Origin: Candidatus Omnitrophota bacterium
GTDB lineage: Bacteria > Hinthialibacterota > Hinthialibacteria > Hinthialibacterales > Hinthialibacteraceae
Assembly (NCBI GenBank): GCA_003598175.1
Contig: QZKN01000085.1
Location: 86,156 to 150,155 of the forward strand
DNA length: 64,000 nt
Direction: 5' to 3'
Below, one piece after another: positions 1 through 8,497 of the stretch (the first letter of the stretch is position 1; each line of letters begins with the position of its first letter). The position numbers and the translations under genes were made by a program. The notes beneath the pieces are model-generated. The model had not been told where the DNA came from and did not search any database. It worked only from the letters and a program-made list of their open reading frames with translations.

Positions 1-696
1 AAAATCGTGCGGGAGAAAGCAGCGGAAATCGCTTCCAAATACAATGTTCCGGCTTCCGGCTTCTATGCGGACATCACAAAAAAAGAAATGCTGCAGTCGG
101 TACAGTCCGAAATCGAACAAAAAGTCGGTCCAGTGGAAATACTCATCAACAACGCCGCCAACAATCCCAAAGTGGAGGGCGGATACGATGCGAAAAACTG
201 GACGCGGTTTGAAAACCTGCCGATATCCGTCTGGCAGGATGACCTGGATGTGGGATTGACCGGCGCTTTTCTATGTTCCCAGCTTTTCGGGTCGGTCATG
301 GCAAAACGAAAACGTGGAGTCATCCTGAACATCGCTTCCGATTTGGCGGTTATCGCTCCTGATCAACGAATTTATGCAGAATCCGGTTTACCGGAAGAAG
401 AACAGAATGTGAAACCCGTAACCTACTCCGTGGTCAAGACCGGCTTGTTGGGGCTGACGCGATATCTGGCGACCTATTGGGCGGATAAATGCGTCCGGGT
501 CAATGCCCTGTCTCCCGGCGGCGTCTACACCGGGCAGGACGAAGCATTTGTCAAGCGTTTGTCGAACTTGATTCCGATGGGGCGTATGGCGGCCAAAGAC
601 GAATACCGTGCGGCGGTTGTTTTTCTGGTGTCGGATGCATCCAGTTTCATGACCGGCGCGAACCTCATTATCGAGGGAGGAAGAACAATCTGGTAA
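1..696 (+). CDS. SDR-family oxidoreductase, PtmA-like (5' end outside window)
   Basis: Short-chain dehydrogenase/reductase of the Rossmann fold, acting on a sugar or sugar-phosphate with NAD(P). The reading frame is open to the first base, so the N-terminus with the nucleotide-binding glycine motif is cut off. Visible family signatures are the NNAANNP stretch (the SDR NNAG position), the catalytic Ser in NIASDLA, the YSVVK catalytic Tyr/Lys pair and the late SPGGV motif. The C-terminus is typical (MTGANLIIEGG). It lies upstream of pseB/pseC, which matches PtmA-type SDRs in nonulosonate (legionaminic/pseudaminic) clusters. The fold is certain. The PtmA-like role is inferred from context only. 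Confidence 0.8.
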   Translation, partial: KIVREKAAEIASKYNVPASGFYADITKKEMLQSVQSEIEQKVGPVEILINNAANNPKVEGGYDAKNWTRFENLPISVWQDDLDVGLTGAFLCSQLFGSVMAKRKRGVILNIASDLAVIAPDQRIYAESGLPEEEQNVKPVTYSVVKTGLLGLTRYLATYWADKCVRVNALSPGGVYTGQDEAFVKRLSNLIPMGRMAAKDEYRAAVVFLVSDASSFMTGANLIIEGGRTIW

Positions 697-816
697 TGAA
701 TGGACCGGATCGTTCAAAACTGCCTATATGTTCCGGGTCGGAATATGGTGGTTTTCATTCACTTGAGAAACAATACTGATGGAATAAATACAAAATTAAG
801 GTAATTATAAAAATCA

Positions 817-1788
817 ATGGACGGTAAAATCATACTCATCACTGGTGGTACGGGATCGTTCGGGAAAAAGTTCGTCGATATCACGCTCCGGACTTATCAA
901 CCGAAAAAACTAATCATCTTCAGCCGCGACGAGCTCAAACAACATGAAATGCGGACGGGAGGTTTCGATCATCCTGCTTTGCGCTATTTCATCGGCGATG
1001 TGCGGGATGGTAACCGGCTCTATCGGGCCATGCACGGGGTCGATATCGTGGTCCACGCCGCGGCGTTGAAGCAGGTTCCCGCGTGCGAATACAATCCGAT
1101 CGAAGCCATCATGACCAACATCATGGGCGCGAAAAACATTATCGACGCCGCCATCGACAACGGCGTGAAGAAAGTGATTGCGCTGAGCACCGATAAAGCC
1201 GTGAATCCGATCAATTTATACGGCGCGACGAAATTGACGGCGGAAAAACTCTTCGTACAGAGCAATGCCTATGCGGGAAGGACCGGGACGCGTTTCAGCT
1301 GTGTGCGCTATGGAAATGTGGTGGGCAGCCGGGGGAGCGTGATTCCGCTCTTCCTGAAACAAAAGGCAACCGGCAAGATCACTATTACCGACGAACGGAT
1401 GACTCGTTTTTGGATTACGTTGGAACAGGGCGTCCAATTCGTACTCAAATGCACGGAGATGATGCACGGCGGCGAAGTGTTCGTGCCGAAAATCCCCAGC
1501 ATGAATATTATGGACCTTGCCAACGCCATTGCTCCGGAGTGTGAAATCGAAATCATCGGAATTCGCCCGGGCGAAAAAATACATGAACTGCTTGTCTCCT
1601 CCGAAGAGGCGCATCATTCGTTGGAATTCGAAGACTTTTTTGTTATCCAACCCAGCCATCCGTGGTGGAAAACCGGAAACTGGACGGAGGGAAAGACGCT
1701 CCCGGATGATTATTGCTATTCAAGTAGTAATAATGACCATTGGCTCAAGATTACCGAACTGAAAGAATTGATGAAACCTATTTCATAA
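817..1788 (+). CDS. pseB: UDP-N-acetylglucosamine 4,6-dehydratase (inverting), PseB
   Basis: First step of CMP-pseudaminic acid synthesis: converts UDP-GlcNAc to the 4-keto-6-deoxy-L-arabino sugar in the cytoplasm. The 323-residue length fits the family. The N-terminus has the NAD-binding TGGTGSFG motif (residues ~9-16). The active-site region reads LSTDKAVNP followed by the YGATK Tyr/Lys pair, typical of PseB-type inverting dehydratases. It starts with ATG about 120 bp after the SDR and is followed about 75 bp later by pseC, the next enzyme of the route. The combination of sequence and gene order makes PseB far more likely than a retaining dehydratase of the PglF/WbpM type. Confidence 0.92.
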   Translation: MDGKIILITGGTGSFGKKFVDITLRTYQPKKLIIFSRDELKQHEMRTGGFDHPALRYFIGDVRDGNRLYRAMHGVDIVVHAAALKQVPACEYNPIEAIMTNIMGAKNIIDAAIDNGVKKVIALSTDKAVNPINLYGATKLTAEKLFVQSNAYAGRTGTRFSCVRYGNVVGSRGSVIPLFLKQKATGKITITDERMTRFWITLEQGVQFVLKCTEMMHGGEVFVPKIPSMNIMDLANAIAPECEIEIIGIRPGEKIHELLVSSEEAHHSLEFEDFFVIQPSHPWWKTGNWTEGKTLPDDYCYSSSNNDHWLKITELKELMKPIS

Positions 1789-1865
1789 CGTAATCACGTT
1801 GGCTTTTCATCGATTGGTGAAAACCGTTCTTTGTTCGTTTATTCGTTGGAATTATTACTCCCCAT

Positions 1866-3023
1866 ATGAATAAAAAATTGTTACCCTATGGCCGTCATTC
1901 CGTTTCGGAAGAGGATATAAGGGCTGTTGTCGAAGTGCTCCGCTCTGATTGGCTGACGACCGGACCAAAGATAGCCGAATTCGAGCAACAAATCGCTGAA
2001 TTTGTCGGCGTTAAAGAAGGCGTGGCTGTCAACAGTGGAACCGCCGCATTGCACTGTGCGATGTTCGCCGCCGGTATCGGCCCTGGAGATGAGGTCATCG
2101 TTCCTCCCTTGACCTTTGCGGCCACCGCGAATTGTATTTTGTATATGGGGGGAAGACCTGTTTTTGCAGACATCGAACCGGACACGTTGCTGCTTGATCC
2201 CGCCGAGGTGGAAAAGAAGATCACCGATAAAACCAAGGCTGTCATCGCCGTCGATTACGCCGGCCAACCATGTGACTACGACGCCTTGCGAGCCATCACG
2301 GATCGGCATGGTTTACTGCTCATCGCGGATTCCTGCCATGCGCTTGGCGCGCGCTATAAAGATCGACCTATCGGTTCCCTTGCGGATTTGACCTGTTTCA
2401 GTTTCCATCCGGTAAAACATATCACCACCGGAGAAGGTGGTATGGTGGTGACGGATAATCCTGATTTTGCCGAACCGATTCGTCGATTTCGAAATCATGG
2501 CATTACGACAGACCACCGACAGCGATCGGAACGGGGCACCTGGTATTACGAAATGACGGATTTGGGATTCAATTACCGGATCACCGATTTTCAGTGCGCG
2601 CTGGGGATTAGTCAGTTGAAACGGTTGCAGGAGTGGGTATCCCGCCGCCGTGAGATTGCGGCCTCTTATGATCGCGTTTTCGTTGACGTCGATGCCGTTC
2701 AAATGGTTCGCATCCGTCCGGATGCTTACCATGCCTATCATCTCTATCCGATTCTACTACGACTTGAGAAACTGAACATCAGCAGAACGATCCTGTTCCA
2801 GGAATTGGTTTCCGCCGGGATTGGCGTCAACGTTCACTATATCCCGGTTCATTTGCATCCCTATTATCGGCGGCGATTTCAAACCGGCGCCGGGAATTGT
2901 CCACATGCCGAACAGCGATATGAACAGTTGCTAAGTTTGCCGATGTTTCCGGCCATGCGCGATGACGATGTGGAATTTGTCATTCAACAGATCACACAGG
3001 TTATCCGCAAGAATCAGCGTTAA
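1866..3023 (+). CDS. pseC: UDP-4-amino-4,6-dideoxy-AltNAc transaminase, PseC
   Basis: PLP-dependent aminotransferase of the DegT/DnrJ/EryC1/StrS family (385 aa, normal length) that aminates C4 of the PseB product. The PLP Lys lies in FSFHPVKHITTGEGG, the standard PseC context, and the upstream ADSCHALGA segment supplies the PLP-contacting Asp and Ser/His. The N-terminal YGRHSVSEEDI segment with DWLTTGP is also typical of PseC. It is directly downstream of pseB and 11 bp before a Gfo/Idh gene, so cotranscription is likely. Other StrS aminotransferases look similar, but the neighbouring pseB, pseG and pseI fix the assignment. Confidence 0.92.
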   Translation: MNKKLLPYGRHSVSEEDIRAVVEVLRSDWLTTGPKIAEFEQQIAEFVGVKEGVAVNSGTAALHCAMFAAGIGPGDEVIVPPLTFAATANCILYMGGRPVFADIEPDTLLLDPAEVEKKITDKTKAVIAVDYAGQPCDYDALRAITDRHGLLLIADSCHALGARYKDRPIGSLADLTCFSFHPVKHITTGEGGMVVTDNPDFAEPIRRFRNHGITTDHRQRSERGTWYYEMTDLGFNYRITDFQCALGISQLKRLQEWVSRRREIAASYDRVFVDVDAVQMVRIRPDAYHAYHLYPILLRLEKLNISRTILFQELVSAGIGVNVHYIPVHLHPYYRRRFQTGAGNCPHAEQRYEQLLSLPMFPAMRDDDVEFVIQQITQVIRKNQR

Positions 3024-3034
3024 ACATAATCCTC

Positions 3035-4075
3035 ATGGTAAGCATGAATCGACAAATAGAACTCGGCGACCAGCCCTGGCGCGTTCTGGTGATGGGCTGT
3101 GGTTCGATTGGGAAGCGCCATATTTCCAACCTGTTGTCATTGGGCATCCGGCCTCTTGTCGTTTATGATATCCATAAAGAACGAACGCAGGAAATCGAAA
3201 CCCTCTATTCTCTTCCGACAACGAATACTCTGGATTCCACTTGGGAACTACAACCGAATGTCGCCTTGATTTGCGCTCCTTCGAGTCTGCACATTCCATT
3301 GGCAATCGAAGCGGCGAATCATGGTTGTCATCTATTTATAGAAAAACCGTTGGGAGATTCGCTGGCGGGGATCGACGAATTATTGCAGCTGGTTGCCAAA
3401 AACCATTTGTTCACATTGGTGGGATGCAATATGCGGTTTCATCCCGCCTTGCTTTTGATCCAATCGTTGTTGGAAAGCCGAACCATTGGCCGTGTGATTT
3501 CCATGCAAGTGGAAGTGGGAAAGTATCTGCCGGACTGGCATCCGCAGGAAGATTATCGAAAAAATTACAGCGCCCAAAAAAAAATGGGTGGCGGGATTAT
3601 TCTGGACGCGATCCACGAACTGGACTATATCCGCTGGCTCCTGGGGGAAGTGAAATCGATTGTTTGTTTTGCGGATCATTTGAGCCATTTGGAAATTGAC
3701 ACGGAAGATACCGCCGCGATTTTATTGCGTTTCGCCAATCAGGAAATCGGGGAAGTGCATTTGGATTACGTACAACGGAGTTCCAATCGAAGTTGTCGTG
3801 TGATTGGAGACGAAGGGACAATCGTCTGGACATCCGCGTCTGGGAAAGTGTCCTGGTACACTGCCGCATCCCAACAGTGGCAAGAGCAGGTCCTGGCGCC
3901 CGATTGGCGCACCAATCAAATGTATCTCGACGAATTAATCCACTTTTTTCATTGTTTGAAAGAGCAGAAAAAAACAATGCAGGATGTGGAGGAAGGAAAA
4001 CGAGTGTTGGAAATCGCTCTGGCGGCCAAGCAATCCGCCATACAGGATCGTGTGATCCGCTTCAGTGAGGTCTAA
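3035..4075 (+). CDS. Gfo/Idh/MocA-family oxidoreductase of the nonulosonate cluster
   Basis: NAD(P)-dependent sugar dehydrogenase fold, 346 aa. The N-terminal Rossmann motif is MGCGSIGKRH (residues ~18-27). The EKPL motif with the catalytic-lysine position follows at ~residue 108, and the C-terminal alpha/beta substrate domain is complete. It sits 11 bp after pseC and 2 bp before the SpsF fusion gene, so it belongs to the same transcript. The substrate is not evident. With the upstream SDR it resembles the PtmA/PtmF pair of Campylobacter legionaminic-acid loci (knowledge-based comparison). A role in making or diverting an amino-sugar precursor is inference. The start could also be the second Met (position 3044). 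Confidence 0.8.
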   Translation: MVSMNRQIELGDQPWRVLVMGCGSIGKRHISNLLSLGIRPLVVYDIHKERTQEIETLYSLPTTNTLDSTWELQPNVALICAPSSLHIPLAIEAANHGCHLFIEKPLGDSLAGIDELLQLVAKNHLFTLVGCNMRFHPALLLIQSLLESRTIGRVISMQVEVGKYLPDWHPQEDYRKNYSAQKKMGGGIILDAIHELDYIRWLLGEVKSIVCFADHLSHLEIDTEDTAAILLRFANQEIGEVHLDYVQRSSNRSCRVIGDEGTIVWTSASGKVSWYTAASQQWQEQVLAPDWRTNQMYLDELIHFFHCLKEQKKTMQDVEEGKRVLEIALAAKQSAIQDRVIRFSEV

Positions 4076-4077
4076 GT

Positions 4078-6141
4078 ATGCCTGACAACAATACGACTGC
4101 GATCGTTCAAGCAAGACTGGGTTCCACCCGGCTGCCGGAAAAGGCGTTGATGGCCATTGTCGGGAAGCCGATGCTTTGGCATATTGTTTCGCGCCTTAAA
4201 AGAGCAAAAGAAGTAGATAAGGTGGTGGTGGCGACTTCCGATTGCTCCGCGGATGCGCGGATTGCCGACTTTTGCCGTGATAATGATATCCCTTGTTTTC
4301 GCGGCAGCGAGAACGATGTGCTGGATCGCTTCTATCAAACCGCGAAGTGGCGCCAATCATCCGTGGTTGTGCGCATTACCGGTGATTGCCCGTTGATCGA
4401 TCCGGAGGTGGTGGATCGGGTTCTGCATGAATACAAAACCGGTTCGGCTGATTATGTGACCAATACTCTGATTTATACATTTCCGGAGGGATTGGATGTG
4501 GAAGTCTTTTCTTTTTCCGCTCTTGAAACCGCCTGGCGGGAAGCAAAAACGGAGCGGGAACGGGAGCATGTAACTCCCTATATTCGCTATTCGGGAAGAT
4601 TCAAGACGAAAAACGTTTTCTCCAATGGCTCCTTTCCTCGGCGCGATTATCATTGGTCGGTGGATTATCCTGAGGACCTGCAATTCGTATCAGCGGTGTA
4701 TGAACGGTTAGCTTCGAATGCATCCCTCTTTTTTTCCACCGAGGCGGTCATTGAATTGTTGGAATCCAATCCCGAACTCATGGAAATCAACAAAAAAATC
4801 ATCGTCAATGAAGGCGGATTGCTTTCCTACACAAAGGAAACGCCGGTTCCTGTTCGGGAACGCTCCCTGGAAAAAAGTAACACGCTCAAGGCAAAGGCGA
4901 AAGAAATCATTCCTTCCTGCACACAAACCTTCAGTAAAGGTCCGACACAATTCGTACAGGGAGTCGCTCCCGTGTATCTGCAAAAAGGAAAAGGATGCCG
5001 GGTGTGGGATGTAGACGGGAATGAATACATCGACTATGCCATGGGATTGGCGCCTGTGATTCTGGGTTATGGGTATCCGAGCGTGGTGGAAGCAGTCGCC
5101 GCGCAAATAAAAGAAGGTACGACGTTTACTTTACCTCATCCTCTGGAAATCGAAGTTTCACAGAAACTGGTGGAGTTGATTCCCTGCGCGGAGATGGTGC
5201 GATTCGGGAAAAATGGCTCCGACGCGACTTCCGGCGCCATTCGCGCGGCTAGAGCTTATACCGGCAGAGATAGAATTGCCTGTTGTGGCTATCATGGTTG
5301 GCAGGATTGGTATATTGGAACCACCACCCGCAATAAAGGGATTCCCGAAGCGGTTCGTCAATTAACCTCGCCGTTTTCCTACAATAATCTGGAAAGTCTC
5401 GAACGGATTTTTGAACAGTACCCCCAACAAATCGCGGCAGTGATTATGGAACCTGTCGGTGTGGAAGAACCGCGGGATCACTTTTTGCAAAAAGTCAAAG
5501 AATTGGCCTATCGTGAAGGCGCGGTTCTGATTTTTGATGAGATCGTAACCGGTTTCCGCATGGCTTTGGGGGGAGCGCAAGAGTATTTCGGCGTGATACC
5601 CGACATGGCTTGTTATGGAAAAGCCATGGGAAACGGCTTTCCCATTGCCGCCATTGTGGGACGCCGCGACATCATGGAACTGTTCGATGAAATCTTTTTT
5701 TCGTTCACGTTTGGAGGGGAAACCGCTTCGCTTGCGGCGGCGTTGGCGACCATTCAGGAACTGCAAACCAATCAGGTAATACCGCATTTGTGGTGGCAGG
5801 GGCAAAAAATCCGGAACGGTTTCAATGTTCTTGCACGGCATTACGGATTGGAAGCATATATGGAATGCAAAGGATATGCTCCCCGGGTGGCGGTCCAGTT
5901 TCATGAACAAGATTCACAACGGCCGATCCTGAAAAGTTTATATCAGCAGGAATGCCTGAAACGCGGGATTCTATTCACTTCGGGGCATAATCTCTCGTAT
6001 TCTCATACAGTGGAAGATATCGATTATACCTTGCGTGTATATCGGACGGTTATGGAAATTATGGCTCAGGCCATCCGTTCGGGAAATCCGGAGGCATGGT
6101 TGGAGGGAGAAATTGTCCAGCCTGTGTTTCGTCGATATTAA
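4078..6141 (+). CDS. SpsF-type cytidylyltransferase fused to class III aminotransferase
   Basis: Two-domain protein of 687 aa. Residues ~5-240 are an SpsF/CTP_transf_3 nucleotidyltransferase with VQARLGSTRLPEKAL and the metal-binding RITGDCPLIDP motif. Residues ~262-680 are a glutamate-1-semialdehyde aminomutase-like class III aminotransferase with the IFDEIVTGFR Asp and the PLP Lys in CYGKAMGNG (~residue 514). No classical PseF is seen in the window, so the N-terminal domain is the best candidate for activating the nonulosonate with CMP, as SpsF is thought to do in Bacillus spore-coat sps clusters. The aminotransferase half implies an extra amination not needed for plain pseudaminic acid. 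The reading frame is continuous through the joint, so I treat the fusion as real. Confidence 0.82.
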   Translation: MPDNNTTAIVQARLGSTRLPEKALMAIVGKPMLWHIVSRLKRAKEVDKVVVATSDCSADARIADFCRDNDIPCFRGSENDVLDRFYQTAKWRQSSVVVRITGDCPLIDPEVVDRVLHEYKTGSADYVTNTLIYTFPEGLDVEVFSFSALETAWREAKTEREREHVTPYIRYSGRFKTKNVFSNGSFPRRDYHWSVDYPEDLQFVSAVYERLASNASLFFSTEAVIELLESNPELMEINKKIIVNEGGLLSYTKETPVPVRERSLEKSNTLKAKAKEIIPSCTQTFSKGPTQFVQGVAPVYLQKGKGCRVWDVDGNEYIDYAMGLAPVILGYGYPSVVEAVAAQIKEGTTFTLPHPLEIEVSQKLVELIPCAEMVRFGKNGSDATSGAIRAARAYTGRDRIACCGYHGWQDWYIGTTTRNKGIPEAVRQLTSPFSYNNLESLERIFEQYPQQIAAVIMEPVGVEEPRDHFLQKVKELAYREGAVLIFDEIVTGFRMALGGAQEYFGVIPDMACYGKAMGNGFPIAAIVGRRDIMELFDEIFFSFTFGGETASLAAALATIQELQTNQVIPHLWWQGQKIRNGFNVLARHYGLEAYMECKGYAPRVAVQFHEQDSQRPILKSLYQQECLKRGILFTSGHNLSYSHTVEDIDYTLRVYRTVMEIMAQAIRSGNPEAWLEGEIVQPVFRRY

Positions 6142-6201
6142 TTAAAATTAGAGAAATTGAACCTATGATGGCTTTCCGCAGATGGATGGTCTTGGGACAG
6201 A

Positions 6202-6759
6202 ATGATAACCATGGAAGAACGAACGGGAAATCTATTTATAAAAGGCGAAAAAATATTCCTTCGGGAAGTGGATTTCACGGATGTCAATGAACAGTATCTC
6301 CGATGGATGAACGATCGAGAAATTAACCAATATCTCGAATCACGCTTTTTCCCTCAGTCCCTGGAAAAACTTGAAGCCTTTGTGAGAAGTATGAAAGAAA
6401 GCAAGCAGCATGTTTTTTTGGCCATAATAGATAATCTAGCCAATGAACATATTGGGAATATCAAATTAGGGCCGATTGATTGGATTCATCGGCGCGCTGA
6501 AATTGGCTTTCTGATTGGCAACAAATCGTATTGGGGTAAGGGGTACGCAACGGAAGCGATTCGGCTTGTCGTGCAATATGCCTTTGATACGTTGAATGTA
6601 CACAAAGTCACGGCGGGATGCTACAGCACGAACGTTGGCTCCGTTAAAGCGATGGAGAAGGTGGGATTCATGCAAGAAGGGGTATTGAAGGAACATTGTT
6701 TTTGCAATGGACGATATGTCGATATAATTCGCTTCGGAATCATAAAATCCGAACCGTGA
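6202..6759 (+). CDS. GNAT acetyltransferase (RimJ/RimL type), PseH-like
   Basis: GNAT acyl-CoA transferase of 185 aa. The acetyl-CoA-binding loop appears as NKSYWGKGYATEAI (R/QxxGxG/A type) and the C-terminal NVGSVKAMEKVGF motif is typical of RimJ/RimL and PseH-like proteins. It probably acetylates an amino-sugar intermediate. It is unusual that the cluster also carries a second PseH-type GNAT fused to PseG, so this one may act on a different amino group, for example one installed by the class III aminotransferase next door. That division of labour is inference. The duplicated toxin-antitoxin tract begins immediately at its stop codon. Confidence 0.8.
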   Translation: MITMEERTGNLFIKGEKIFLREVDFTDVNEQYLRWMNDREINQYLESRFFPQSLEKLEAFVRSMKESKQHVFLAIIDNLANEHIGNIKLGPIDWIHRRAEIGFLIGNKSYWGKGYATEAIRLVVQYAFDTLNVHKVTAGCYSTNVGSVKAMEKVGFMQEGVLKEHCFCNGRYVDIIRFGIIKSEP

Positions 6760-7063
6760 AAAGGATTCCCTGCCATGTGATTATCCGAAGACGAAAGACA
6801 ATGGATTAAACAATCCGTTAGTCGCTTGGATTCTCAGGCGCAAATCTGGTTGTTCGGCTCTCGCGTTTCGGATCGAGAAAAAGGAGGCGATATTGATTTG
6901 CTGATCCTTTTGGATCGGTTGACTTTCGCGGACAAACTGGAAATCAAGCGGTTTCTTTTCGAACGGATGGATGAGCAGAAAATCGATATTGTGATTTCTT
7001 CTCCGGACCAGCAGGTACCGTTCGTGAACATAGCGCTGGAGAATAGTGTGAGGTTGTAATTGA
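6751..7063 (+). repeat. Direct repeat copy 1 (MNT tract)
   Basis: About 310 bp that recur at 7722-8034, offset exactly 971 bp. By eye there are around 18 substitutions and no indels, so roughly 94% identity. The unit begins near the shared 'tgaaaaggattccctgccatg' region just before the MNT start codon and ends at the MNT stop. Downstream of each copy the sequence differs completely: hicBA after copy 1, a HEPN gene after copy 2. Confidence 0.9.
6775..7059 (+). pseudogene. MNT-type nucleotidyltransferase, broken at codon 2
   Basis: Near-identical to the intact MNT antitoxin gene at 7746-8030. The aligned start codon ATG (6775) is followed at once by TGA, where copy 2 has CGA, so translation from the normal start gives one residue. 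After that the frame stays open and keeps the catalytic GS...DID motif. The first alternative start is TTG at 6826, which would give a 77-residue protein missing the first 17 residues but retaining the GSRVSDREKGGDID core. It also lacks an adjacent HEPN toxin. It is most likely a dead duplicate. A low-level product from the TTG cannot be excluded. Confidence 0.75.
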
Positions 7064-7069
7064 GACGAA

Positions 7070-7351
7070 ATGAAAACTATAAAAATTACGATTGAATTTT
7101 GGAAAGAAGGCGATCTCGTTCTTGCTCGCTGTCCCGAATTGGATATGGTGGGTCAGGGTGATTCTTTGGAGCAAGCCAAACGAAATCTTCTGGAAGTTGT
7201 TGAAATCCAGTTTGAGGAGATGAAAGAGCTGGGTACACTGGAAGAATTTTTACTCGAAGCGGGTTATACATCGAAAGACGAAATTATGGAATCAGAAAAA
7301 GAGATTATCGGTTTCGATAAATCATTTGTATGCCTTGAGAATGTGGCATGA
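7070..7351 (+). CDS. hicB: HicB-family antitoxin
   Basis: Small protein (93 aa) with the HicB/UPF0150 partial RNase-H-like fold. The beta strand reading FWKEGDLVLARCPELD, then GQGDSLEQAKRNL, matches the family pattern of a strand-rich N-terminus followed by the 'G.(S/T)..EA..N' helix. It would neutralise the HicA toxin encoded immediately downstream (ATGA overlap) and probably autoregulate the pair. I see no separate DNA-binding C-terminal domain. It lies between the two MNT repeats, so the pair appears to have arrived with, or by, the rearrangement that duplicated MNT. Confidence 0.8.
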   Translation: MKTIKITIEFWKEGDLVLARCPELDMVGQGDSLEQAKRNLLEVVEIQFEEMKELGTLEEFLLEAGYTSKDEIMESEKEIIGFDKSFVCLENVA

Positions 7352-7578
7352 GGCGGATCATTCCTACCGATTGGCAAACACAGGCTCGAATCTTCGAAAA
7401 ATATGGTTGTACGTTTAGACGCCAAAAAGGTGACCATTTGATCTACCATCATCCAAGAGCCAAAAGAGCTGTAGTCATTCCAAGGTATAAAGAAGTGAGT
7501 ATATCCATCATAAAAAGCAACATGAAGACAGTAGGGATGACTGTCGATGAATACTTCCACTTGCTAACCATAGAATAA
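7348..7578 (+). CDS. hicA: HicA-family mRNA interferase toxin
   Basis: A 76-residue protein of the HicA dsRBD-like fold. The catalytic His lies in RQKGDHLIYHHP, corresponding to the GSHhxf motif of HicA. The C-terminus carries the VGMTVDEY segment, close to the family's 'G.s.eEF' ending. Family knowledge: HicA cleaves mRNA independently of the ribosome and is bound by HicB. It overlaps hicB by 4 nt (ATGA), so translation is coupled, with the antitoxin first. This order is less common than toxin-first but well represented. Confidence 0.8.
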   Translation: MRRIIPTDWQTQARIFEKYGCTFRRQKGDHLIYHHPRAKRAVVIPRYKEVSISIIKSNMKTVGMTVDEYFHLLTIE

Positions 7579-7596
7579 AGTGAATCGAATATTCCG

Positions 7597-7725
7597 ATGC
7601 AGTTATTGATTCGTGCGGATGCGAGTTCCCCAATCGGATCGGGTCATGTCATGCGCTGTCTGGCGCTGGCTCAAGCATGGATGAACGAAGGAGGCCAGGT
7701 CACTTTTTTATCATGAAATTTGAAT
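7597..7725 (+). pseudogene. 5' fragment of a second, diverged pseG
   Basis: Forty codons starting at ATG 7597 encode a product matching the N-terminus of the intact PseG at 8542, including the shared block GHVMRCLALAQAW and the EGG-VFLS stretch. The protein ends at a TGA (7714) exactly where the intact gene reads a serine codon. Nucleotide similarity continues a few bases beyond ('aattt') and then stops at the start of MNT repeat 2. Substitutions throughout show this is not a recent copy of the neighbouring pseG but the end of another allele or paralogue. The remaining ~90% of the gene is missing. Confidence 0.8.
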
Positions 7726-8034
7726 CATGAAAAGGATTCCCTGCCATGCGACTATCCGAAGACGAAAGACAATGGATTAAACAGTCCGTTTGTCGATTGG
7801 ATCCTCAGGCGCAAATCTGGTTGTTCGGCTCTCGCGTTTCGGATCGGGAAAAAGGAGGCGATATTGATTTGCTGATCCTTTCGGATCGGTTGACTTTCGC
7901 GGACAAACTAGAAATCAAGCGGTTTCTTTTCGAACGGATGGATGAGCAGAAAATCGATATTGTGATTTCTTCTCCGGACAAGCAGGATCCGTTCATGAAC
8001 CTAGCGCTGGAAAACAGTGTGAGATTATGATTGA
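7722..8034 (+). repeat. Direct repeat copy 2 (MNT tract)
   Basis: Second copy of the ~310-bp tract at 6751-7063. Its left boundary abuts the pseG fragment. Its right boundary is the start of the HEPN toxin gene, which overlaps the MNT stop. Recombination between the two copies would delete the 971 bp carrying hicBA and the pseG fragment. Confidence 0.9.
7746..8030 (+). CDS. mntA: MNT-domain antitoxin (minimal nucleotidyltransferase)
   Basis: A 94-residue minimal nucleotidyltransferase of the DNA polymerase beta superfamily. The active-site motif is GSRVSDREKGGDIDLLIL (GS, nine residues, then D-I-D). Start ATG at 7746. The gene overlaps the following HEPN gene by 4 nt (ATGA). Family knowledge: MntA-type antitoxins neutralise HEPN RNases by adding AMP residues to a Tyr near the HEPN active site. 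This is the intact member of the duplicated pair. The gene symbol is by family, not by close orthology. Confidence 0.85.
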   Translation: MRLSEDERQWIKQSVCRLDPQAQIWLFGSRVSDREKGGDIDLLILSDRLTFADKLEIKRFLFERMDEQKIDIVISSPDKQDPFMNLALENSVRL

Positions 8035-8497
8035 TCCAAACCGACTTCTTTATCTCCAGGAACAACTCGAACGGTTGGAGACGGCAGGGAAAATTTTTGC
8101 CTATTCCTGGGAGTGTTGCCAAAAGATTGAAGAAAAAAAAGACTATTCACATCGTGAATTGGATCAAATTGATGCGTTTACCAGCCGATTTGCACGGTTA
8201 AGCGATCTTGTGATTCAAAAGTTGTTTCGACTGATCAATCAGATCGATTTGGAGGAGGAAGGTTCGATTCGAGATCGTATCAACCTGGCAGAAAAAAAGG
8301 GATTGATTCAAACGGCGGATTGTTTTATTCAAATCAGGATTTTACGAAACGAAATTGCACATGAATATCTACCCGATGCCATGATTCAGATTTTTAAAAA
8401 ATGTAAGGAATACGCTCCGTATCTGCTGGACAGTATCCGGAGGATCAATGAATATTGTCAGAAGTATACGTTCAACCACAATAGTAATTCGGATTGA
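8027..8497 (+). CDS. hepT: HEPN-domain RNase toxin (HepT-like)
   Basis: A 156-residue helical protein with the HEPN ribonuclease motif in RILRNEIAHEY (R-x4-H). It overlaps the MNT antitoxin gene by ATGA, the standard arrangement of HEPN-MNT modules. Family knowledge: the dimeric HEPN protein cleaves RNA, and its AMPylation target is usually a Tyr close after the RxxxxH. Here the Tyr two residues after the His (HEY) is a candidate. The protein is slightly longer than the shortest HepT proteins. Position immediately upstream of pseG suggests the module inserted inside a glycan operon. Confidence 0.82.
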   Translation: MIDPNRLLYLQEQLERLETAGKIFAYSWECCQKIEEKKDYSHRELDQIDAFTSRFARLSDLVIQKLFRLINQIDLEEEGSIRDRINLAEKKGLIQTADCFIQIRILRNEIAHEYLPDAMIQIFKKCKEYAPYLLDSIRRINEYCQKYTFNHNSNSD

